From: an uncultured Eubacteriales bacterium
GTDB taxonomy: Bacteria > Bacillota > Clostridia > Oscillospirales > CAG-272
Reading direction: 5' to 3'
Length of the DNA: 64,000 nt
NCBI GenBank assembly: GCA_958352145.1
Contig: CATWNM010000008.1
Span: forward strand, 1-64,000
Shown here one piece after another: positions 58,211 to 64,000 of the stretch. The notes beneath the pieces are model-generated. The model had not been told where the DNA came from. It saw nothing but the letters and a program-made list of their open reading frames with translations, and made no database searches. Numbering within the stretch: the stretch's first letter is position 1; each line of letters opens with the position of its first letter. The translations under genes and the position numbers were made by a program.

Positions 58211-58268
58211 TTGACAATTATCGTGTTGATTTGTATAATTAAGCTGTAATTATTACAGCTTAATTATA
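58211..58268 (+). promoter_or_regulatory. promoter of the restriction-modification operon with a 35-bp perfect palindrome
   Basis: A perfect TTGACA (58211-58216) and a perfect TATAAT (58234-58239) have a 17-nt spacer. Beginning exactly at the -10 box, a perfect 17-bp inverted repeat (58234-58250 and 58252-58268, one-base centre) runs over the transcription start to just before the ribosome site. A dimeric repressor bound there would block transcription. Each arm contains AGCT. Confidence 0.8.
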
Positions 58269-58282
58269 CAAGAGGTGATCAA

Positions 58283-59638
58283 ATGGTTGATTTGCCCTTT
58301 GGATCAGAATTCAGTCCAAATCAAATAGATCTTTCCGAGGTTTTGGAGATCTGCAAAGAAAATGAGGGCAAGCGGGATGCTGTGGAAGCGGCGATCCTTG
58401 TTCGTTTCTTTTCAGCGCACGGGCACGGCAATGCAGAAAATCGGAAAAAACTGGCGATGAACTGCCGTTTGGGCTTGAAAAACTACGGGATTATCGATGA
58501 TGCCTGCAATTTTACGAATTTTGGCGCGGAACTTTACGCGTATAGAACGCATGCGGAAAAGATGTATGAGTCTCTTGCAAAACATATTTTACTCAATCTC
58601 AATGGTATGGCGTTTGTTCAATGTATCTTGGACATGCAGACCTCGCTTCAAAAGGTTACGCTTGAGACCTTGAAGCCTGAGCTTGAAATACGGGGAATCA
58701 CTTATCCGGCTGCAGGGAAGCATCCAAGCATCATGCGACTGTGGTTGGAAAAAGCCGGGGTATTTTCTTCAAAGTGGAATATTAATCATGATCGAATTCA
58801 GGAAATATTGGGCAGTGGGGACGATATGCAGGCGCTTCGTTCCCTGACAAAAGCGCAGAGATATTTTTTGCTCTCATTGTTGAATACCGGTGTGGGAGAT
58901 TTTCAAATTTCCAGTCGGATAGCACGTTTAGCAAGCGTGGCCTACGGGATTTCTTACCCCGAAAAGACGCTTCCCAAAAGTATTTTGTCGCCGCTTGAGG
59001 CTGCGGGCTATATCGAGACAGAAAAAGCCACGGTCGGCCGCGGTGCAAAACCGCATTATTGCCGGCCGACGGAAAAAGCCAAGATCGAATTATTGCAGCC
59101 TTTCATTCAGCAACTGGAAGCGCAGACCGATCCCAAACTGATCGAACTGTTGACCAAAAGCATTCCGGAAATTTTAATCGACATTCAATCCAAAAATACC
59201 TTTATATCCGGTTTAGCGCTCGAGGCTTTGGCTTTTAAGCTTCTGCGGATTGTTGGATTGGATTATGTCGCCACGAGAATACGAGCGGAGGCAACCGGCG
59301 GAAGCGAGGTAGATTTGTTGTTCCAGAGTTTGCGGCCGGTATACCTGCGCTGGCAGATACAATGTAAAAATACAGATCATGTGGCGCTCGATCATGTGGC
59401 GAAAGAAGTTGGGCTTACCCAGATGCTATATTCCAATATCATTGTGATAATTACGACGGGAAGCGTTTCTGCTGAAGCGAAAAAGTATGCCAATCATGTT
59501 ATGTGGCACACGAATCTCAGCATTCTTTTCGTCGAAAGATCCGATATTGACCGGGTCGCGGCAGACCCGGTTTCGATCGTCGACATATTCGAACGTGAGA
59601 CAAAAAAAGCCATGCAGTTAAAAAAGCTTGATCTATGA
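58283..59638 (+). CDS. restriction endonuclease with winged-helix domains and a PD-(D/E)XK-type nuclease domain
   Basis: This 451-aa protein has two helix-turn-helix-like regions (about residues 35-95 and 195-270, the latter with SSRIARLASVAYG and ILSPLEAAGYIETE). A C-terminal Mrr-like nuclease core follows. The likely active site is Glu314 in a helix, Asp344 in GGSEVDLLF and Q360-C-K362 in WQIQCKN, the (D)...(E/Q)-x-K pattern. It should cut DNA at a site protected by the methyltransferase encoded 12 nt downstream. The recognition sequence is unknown. The winged helices could also bind the promoter palindrome. AAGAGGTGAT precedes the ATG. Confidence 0.85.
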   Translation: MVDLPFGSEFSPNQIDLSEVLEICKENEGKRDAVEAAILVRFFSAHGHGNAENRKKLAMNCRLGLKNYGIIDDACNFTNFGAELYAYRTHAEKMYESLAKHILLNLNGMAFVQCILDMQTSLQKVTLETLKPELEIRGITYPAAGKHPSIMRLWLEKAGVFSSKWNINHDRIQEILGSGDDMQALRSLTKAQRYFLLSLLNTGVGDFQISSRIARLASVAYGISYPEKTLPKSILSPLEAAGYIETEKATVGRGAKPHYCRPTEKAKIELLQPFIQQLEAQTDPKLIELLTKSIPEILIDIQSKNTFISGLALEALAFKLLRIVGLDYVATRIRAEATGGSEVDLLFQSLRPVYLRWQIQCKNTDHVALDHVAKEVGLTQMLYSNIIVIITTGSVSAEAKKYANHVMWHTNLSILFVERSDIDRVAADPVSIVDIFERETKKAMQLKKLDL

Positions 59639-59650
59639 GGAGTCCGAGCG

Positions 59651-60637
59651 GTGGAAACTTATTTTGAAACGGCCAAAGGGAAAATATATTGGGGAAATTG
59701 CCTGGAGTATTTAAAGAATGTCGGTGACAAATCGGTCAATTTGATCGTTACTTCGCCTCCTTATGCGTTGATTAAAAAGAAAAAGTATGGAAACGAGAAC
59801 AGCGACGCCTATTTGGATTGGTTTCGCCCTTTTGCGGAAGAATTTTATCGGGTGCTTGCTGACAATGGGAGCTTTGTGCTGAATATCGGCGGCTCGTGGA
59901 ATAAAGGCGAGCCCACCCGAAGCCTTTATCATTTTAAAATATTGATTATGCTTTGCGAAGAGTGCGGGTTCCACTTGGCGCAAGAATTGTATTTTTGGAA
60001 TCCGAGCAAACTGCCCAACCCGGCCGAGTGGTGTACGATTCGAAAAATCCGGGTCAAAGACTCAGTCGAACCGGTATGGTGGCTGTCCAAGACGCCGTAT
60101 CCAAAAGCTTCGAATCAGAGGGTGCTGCAGCCATACAGTAAAAGCATGACGAATCTTTTGACCACGGGGTACAAGGCCAAGTTGCGGCCGAGCGGCCATA
60201 ATATCAGCGGAAATTTTATGACGCCGCATAAAGGTAGCATTCCCCCGAATTTGTTGGCTCTGCCGAATACGGAGTCTAATTCCCACTATTTGAATTACTG
60301 CGTAGAGCATAAGTTGGATCCGCATCCGGCCAGATTTCCCGGCGCGCTGCCTGAGTATTTCATCAGGATGTGTACGGACAGAAACGATCTGGTTATCGAT
60401 CCTTTCGGCGGAAGCTGCGTTACCGGTGAAGTTGCGGAGCGCTTAGAGAGAAGATGGGTGTGTTGCGACACCGTGGAAGAGTATCTGAAGGGGGCAGTCG
60501 GCAGATTTTCAGAGGACAACTCGCCTTTGATGGAGTCTGTGGAAATCGCGTATTCTATTTTTAAACCGGGATATTTATGGGACGGCATACCGGAGGACAT
60601 GCTGGATCAAAACGGCGGAAAGCATGAAAAAAGTTAA
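59651..60637 (+). CDS. DNA methyltransferase, beta-class, probably N4-cytosine
   Basis: This 328-aa protein has the catalytic motif TSPPYAL at residues 34-40. Serine in SPPY is typical of N4-cytosine methyltransferases, whereas N6-adenine enzymes usually have DPPY. The SAM-binding motif DPFGGSCVTGEVAERLERRW comes near the C-terminus, so the motif order (IV, target region, I) is beta-class. The central region (about 100-230) should hold target recognition. The start is a GTG at 59651 with GAGGAG about 10 nt upstream. It forms a type II-like system with the preceding nuclease. Confidence 0.92.
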   Translation: METYFETAKGKIYWGNCLEYLKNVGDKSVNLIVTSPPYALIKKKKYGNENSDAYLDWFRPFAEEFYRVLADNGSFVLNIGGSWNKGEPTRSLYHFKILIMLCEECGFHLAQELYFWNPSKLPNPAEWCTIRKIRVKDSVEPVWWLSKTPYPKASNQRVLQPYSKSMTNLLTTGYKAKLRPSGHNISGNFMTPHKGSIPPNLLALPNTESNSHYLNYCVEHKLDPHPARFPGALPEYFIRMCTDRNDLVIDPFGGSCVTGEVAERLERRWVCCDTVEEYLKGAVGRFSEDNSPLMESVEIAYSIFKPGYLWDGIPEDMLDQNGGKHEKS

Positions 60638-61361
60638 GGCCATTATATCAAACCAACGTTGGATTTTCGACCGTTTTCTTTTAGAGATAGTTGACAGAAC
60701 AGTTTTTGCGTGATGCCGCGAATATTGAAGACGTTTCGGGACTGGTTAGCGCGGCGCTGCGGACTGCGGAGAAGAAACAACGCCGGCGCATGCGTTTCGG
60801 CTCGTTTTTGCGATTCAAAGCCGAGCGAGGGCGATCAGGATTTTGCTGAAAAACTACGCTTTACCGGAATAAGGTTGCGAAAATACCAATTTGCACACTA
60901 CGCCTGTCCCCGCTTGCGGTGGAATTGCGGCAAAGGGCGTCGGACCGCTCCTGGGGGATAAGGCAAAAGATTTTTTACAGTAAGCTTTTACCGTTATATT
61001 TGCTGTACGGTTGCCATATGTTTTTACAGACGTTTGATACACCCGTCTGAACGTTGTTTCGGACAGCGCGGACAGCCTGTTTGCGCTGATTGGAAAATGA
61101 ATTGCGCCGATTGTTTTTGGCGAATAGTGTGCTGCTCGGCGTAGAAACGAAGCGCTATCCGGCGTGCTTTCCGTTTTGTTCTCTTCGCTTTCCTCGATCA
61201 GATTTTTGATATTACTTTTAACTACACTCTGCGTGGCTGCCGTCGCCTACCATTCGCAGGAAACTTGGTTCAACGTGGCAGATACTTGGCATCGTTATGC
61301 AGTGTATGACCGCATCGATCTACGCTTTGGCCGTATATTATTGATCGGAGGGCTTTTTTGT
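60638..61361. other. stretch without an intact gene
   Basis: No convincing gene is found in these 720 bases. Short frames with protein-like composition occur (for example around 60700-60800 and a VPACGGIAAKGVGPLLGDKAKD segment near 60904-60990), in different frames and with stops between. They could be remains of decayed genes. An ATG frame from 61164 is continuous with the next gene but has no ribosome site. Confidence 0.5.
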
Positions 61362-61514
61362 ATGACTGTGTTGGATTGCATTTTGCTTGCAGGTATTGTG
61401 GTCGGACTTGTACTTGCGGTCCGTTCCGTTTTTCGGGATTTTCGCAGGGGGAAATGTTGCGGTTGCTGTAAAGACTGCAAATTTTGCAGCGGGGATACAA
61501 AGAAGAGAGATTGA
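61362..61514 (+). CDS. FeoB-associated-type cysteine-rich small membrane protein
   Basis: This 50-aa protein has one membrane helix (CILLAGIVVGLVLAVRSVF) followed by a basic, cysteine-rich tail (RRGKCCGCCKDCKFC). The helix-plus-CxxC tail is the plan of FeoB-associated Cys-rich proteins that usually sit next to ferrous-iron transporter genes. No feoA or feoB is present in the window, so it is an orphan. The ATG at 61362 has GGAGGG 9 nt upstream; the longer frame from 61164 is not supported. From 61515 to 61826 I see only a TATAAT-like box near 61677 and no gene. Confidence 0.6.
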   Translation: MTVLDCILLAGIVVGLVLAVRSVFRDFRRGKCCGCCKDCKFCSGDTKKRD

Positions 61515-61826
61515 GGCAAAAATCGAATTTGGAGCTATGGCGTGCTGATGGTATGCCGTAGCTTTTTGGTTGTGCGACTTTGTGTAAATTTTGAGCCCAA
61601 TATATTTTAAGAAAAAGTATAAATGATCAAGATGGCATAACTTTTCACTTGCTTTTTTGTAATTTTTATTGTAATCTATAATAAATGCGAAAAAATATTA
61701 TACGTATTTTGAAAGGGGACTCAGCAAATCGTGTGAATCCTGGATATTTCCCGGGGAATGTTGCCGCTTTTGCGGGCGGGCTTTTAACATGTAATCAGAA
61801 TTCAGAATAGGGAGACAGATAGGAAA

Positions 61827-63827
61827 ATGACTGATATAATCCGTACAGAGGACGGCTATGCAATATGTAACAGAGGCAGCGTTTTGGCGAAAATCCTGCC
61901 GTATGAGGGTGCGACGGACAGCTTTACAAAGATTGAGGAGGGCGCATGGGCGTGGCATCGTCATACGGATGCGCCAACCGATCATATGAAGCTGGAAGTT
62001 GTGCTTTTGGGCGAACCGACGTTTACGATGGTGCCTGCGGTAAGCTACAACGGCAACGGTTGGGGCTCTACGCCCGAATACGTTGGGGACAGTTTTGAGG
62101 GCAAGCCTTGGACATATGCTTCTCACCGCGTGACCATTCCATCCTGTACATATAGCGAGAACGATCAGATCAGTATAGCGCTTATGGCGGAGGCGGAGGA
62201 CAGCAGCGCGTGTTCGTTGTATAAAACTGACGAAGGCGAACGTCATGTACTGATTTTCCCGGAGGAAGAGGGACCTAAAACGCTCCAGCGCCATTTTTGG
62301 GGAGAGCCTTTTGTTGGAAGCATGGAGCCAAGATGCGATTTTCATGGGATATTGCTCGCTGTTCCTTCCGATGGAAGCAAGCATCGCTATGGACACCTGC
62401 TGGATTTTGCATGGCGCTATTATGCGCATCCGATTGTGCCGCCTATGAGTGCCAAGGAATTATATCGTCTTTCCATCGCTTATGGAAGATACTTGTTTGA
62501 GCGCGAGAAAAATGGATTTGCAGCTTTTACAAACGGCGCACAGTGGCACCTCGGCGTGACCGCCTATAAAAAGACCGAACATCGTTATGAAGTGGGCTGG
62601 GTAGGGCAGAGCGCTTCGCTTGCTAATGCATTTATCTGGGATTATATGCAAAACGGTGACAAGGAAAATCTTGATATGGCGCTTGAGGCGCATGACAGTT
62701 GGATAAAATTCGGCAGTTTTCCTGCAGGTCATTTTGCGTCAAGGCTTGAGTATGATTATGCGTATCTCCGCCGTCTTGAAGCCATTGAAAAGCCTGATCC
62801 ATGGGAAATGGGTGAAGGGATGTATGAAACACTCAAAGGCTTGTATGAAAAACGGCTTGCTGCCGAGGCCGAGGGCAAACCTTTTATCAAAAGCAAAGCC
62901 AAAAAGCGGACAACAACCAATGCATGCAATGTCGGGACTGGAGCCGTAGGATATTTTGAAGCGTATAGGCTTTTAAAGGAAATTGGGATTGATAAGCCGG
63001 AATATTTGCGCGCTGCTTATTCTGCCTGCGATCTTGCCATAAAAACGCAGAGTGAAAACGGCGAATATGCCAAGGCATGGGATGCAGATGGAAATGTTGT
63101 TGTGCGAAATGGGACAGTCGGTGCATTTTTGATTTTGCCCATGGTCGATGCATATCGTGTAAGCGGCGAGGCAAAATATCTGGTCAGCGCTGTACAAGCC
63201 TTTGATTTTTATTACGGTTCGCTTGCGCGCGACGGCTTTACTACGGCGGGCGCACTGGACACATACTGCATTGACAAAGAATCTGCCAGTCCGCTTCTTC
63301 GGGATGCGCTCGAACTGTATGCGGTGACGGCTGAAAAGAAATATCTTGAAGCGGCGGAAAAAGTTGCATGGTATCTCTGCACATGGATGATGCATTTTAC
63401 CGTTCATTATCCCAAAGATTCGTTGATTGGAAAGATGGGGTATGATACGTTCGGCTCTACATCGGTGTCTACTGCACATCAAGCTTTGGATCAGTATGCG
63501 CTGCGCGATGTGCTGTCTTTTCTCAAACTGTATGAATTGACCGGACGCCGGCAGTGGCGGGAACGTGCGCTTGCGTTCTGGTGCAATGCCTGTCAGTGTG
63601 TATCGGATGGCACACAATTTATCAATGGCCGGATTCGTCCTGCCGGTTCCCAGGATGAAGCGATTTTTCATACCCGTTGGGGAAGGTATGGCGTCAGCAG
63701 TTTTTCTCCGTCGCAGTGGCTGCCCGCATGGCCGTGCGCTTTTCGGTTGGAAAACTTTCGCTGGCATCCGGATTGGTCGATTTTCGATGAGGGTTTGCGC
63801 GAGATCGAGGGCCAAATACGGAAATAA
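61827..63827 (+). CDS. large cytosolic protein with six-hairpin (alpha/alpha barrel) glycosidase-like architecture, function unknown
   Basis: This 666-aa protein has no signal peptide. The first 200 residues are beta-rich (AWAWHRHTDAPTDHMKLEVVLLGEP). From about residue 210 to 640 it alternates helices and short loops with repeated patterns such as LANAFIWDYMQNGDKENLDMALEA, GYFEAYRLLKEIG and LRDALELYAVTAEKKYLEAAEKVAW, typical of six-hairpin glycosidases and polysaccharide lyases. TWMMHFTVHYP and AHQALDQYALRDVL may be active-site loops. I do not recognise the family. AGGGAGA precedes the ATG. Confidence 0.75.
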   Translation: MTDIIRTEDGYAICNRGSVLAKILPYEGATDSFTKIEEGAWAWHRHTDAPTDHMKLEVVLLGEPTFTMVPAVSYNGNGWGSTPEYVGDSFEGKPWTYASHRVTIPSCTYSENDQISIALMAEAEDSSACSLYKTDEGERHVLIFPEEEGPKTLQRHFWGEPFVGSMEPRCDFHGILLAVPSDGSKHRYGHLLDFAWRYYAHPIVPPMSAKELYRLSIAYGRYLFEREKNGFAAFTNGAQWHLGVTAYKKTEHRYEVGWVGQSASLANAFIWDYMQNGDKENLDMALEAHDSWIKFGSFPAGHFASRLEYDYAYLRRLEAIEKPDPWEMGEGMYETLKGLYEKRLAAEAEGKPFIKSKAKKRTTTNACNVGTGAVGYFEAYRLLKEIGIDKPEYLRAAYSACDLAIKTQSENGEYAKAWDADGNVVVRNGTVGAFLILPMVDAYRVSGEAKYLVSAVQAFDFYYGSLARDGFTTAGALDTYCIDKESASPLLRDALELYAVTAEKKYLEAAEKVAWYLCTWMMHFTVHYPKDSLIGKMGYDTFGSTSVSTAHQALDQYALRDVLSFLKLYELTGRRQWRERALAFWCNACQCVSDGTQFINGRIRPAGSQDEAIFHTRWGRYGVSSFSPSQWLPAWPCAFRLENFRWHPDWSIFDEGLREIEGQIRK

Positions 63828-63837
63828 TGTATTTGGG

Positions 63838-64000
63838 CTATGGTGAAAAGTTTATAGCCGACAAAAAGGAATCGTATGAAAATTCCGGATCCGGCATGTC
63901 GCTGTAATGAAAACGGGCGCCATGCCATATGCGCTTTTGCAGAGCGCATTCATCGATCAAAAGGTCTGAATGCATATTGAATTGAAACGAGTCGGAATAC
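63838..64000 (-). CDS. 3' end of a minus-strand gene (partial), function unknown
   Basis: From the window edge, 53 codons are open on the minus strand to a TAG at 63838-63840. The peptide (HSDLLIDECALQKRIWHGARF, then SDMPDPEFSYDSF) has a protein-like composition, unlike the other frames here. The gene starts beyond the window and is convergent with the 666-aa protein gene. No family can be named. Confidence 0.4.
   Translation of the reverse strand, partial: YSDSFQFNMHSDLLIDECALQKRIWHGARFHYSDMPDPEFSYDSFLSAINFSP

Noticed and set aside
60904..60990. Short frame with VPACGGIAAKGVGPLLGDKAKD, considered as a small secreted or bacteriocin-like peptide
   Set aside because: Preceded by an in-frame stop without a start or ribosome site, and no modification or export genes are nearby.
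61164..61361. N-terminal extension of the cysteine-rich membrane protein
   Set aside because: No ribosome site at 61164, whereas GGAGGG stands correctly before the ATG at 61362 and the shorter product matches the usual size.

Overview
The window looks like a chromosomal segment of an uncultured member of the Bacillota, probably class Clostridia. Supporting signs are the gene orders rpoB-rpoC-(gap)-rpsL-rpsG-fusA-tuf, a SAM-I riboswitch on metK, an FMN riboswitch on ribU, SecA with a C-terminal zinc motif, RecD2, ComF, TSCPD and SCP2 proteins, AGGAGG-type ribosome sites, and many sigma-A promoters with exact 17-nt spacers. Core genes are of moderate GC content. One stretch (about 28.7-34.8 kb) is clearly AT-richer. 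The genus cannot be fixed from sequence alone.

Layout. 1-2.0 kb: the tail of ispF, rpe, a GNAT acetyltransferase with a probable C-terminal frameshift, and rpsT on the minus strand with a TTG start. 2.1-14.9 kb: rpoB, rpoC, a structured intergenic region, then the str operon (rpsL, rpsG, fusA, tuf). 14.9-28.2 kb: FMN riboswitch/ribU, a COG2426 membrane protein, a large polytopic membrane protein, SAM riboswitch/metK, recD2-comF, an MreB-family gene, a MATE exporter, pepD, a ComEC-like metallo-hydrolase and an SCP2 protein. 28.4-28.7 kb: tRNA-Thr and tRNA-Tyr.

28.7-37.2 kb is an accessory island behind the tRNA pair. It holds a stand-alone Recombinase-domain protein, a KilA-N protein, a TcmP-like methyltransferase-fold protein coupled to a radical-SAM-like protein with an unusual C-x3-C-x3-C cluster, an orphan amino-acid dehydrogenase-like gene, a decayed IS1182-type transposase, and a minus-strand operon (methyltransferase, alpha/beta hydrolase, membrane protein) behind a perfect palindromic operator.

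37.3-57.7 kb returns to core genes: trhA with a structured leader, a divergent rodA/ftsW-type gene, htpG, a prephenate-dehydratase-like orphan, a TSCPD protein, a phospho-sugar mutase, trmL, secA with two unknown membrane proteins, a frameshifted secreted SGNH esterase, a cytidylate-kinase-like protein, an S1-domain protein, and the murJ-glycosyltransferase-vanZ operon. 57.9-60.6 kb: tRNA-Pro(GGG) followed by a two-gene restriction-modification system whose promoter is overlaid by a perfect 17-bp inverted repeat. 60.6-64 kb: a stretch without intact genes, a tiny FeoB-associated-type cysteine-rich membrane protein, a 666-aa six-hairpin-like protein of unknown function, and the 3' end of a minus-strand gene.

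The best candidates for undescribed biology are the TcmP/three-Cys radical-SAM pair with its KilA-N neighbour, the palindrome-controlled restriction-modification operon, the trhA leader RNA, and the multi-helix RNA between rpoC and rpsL.
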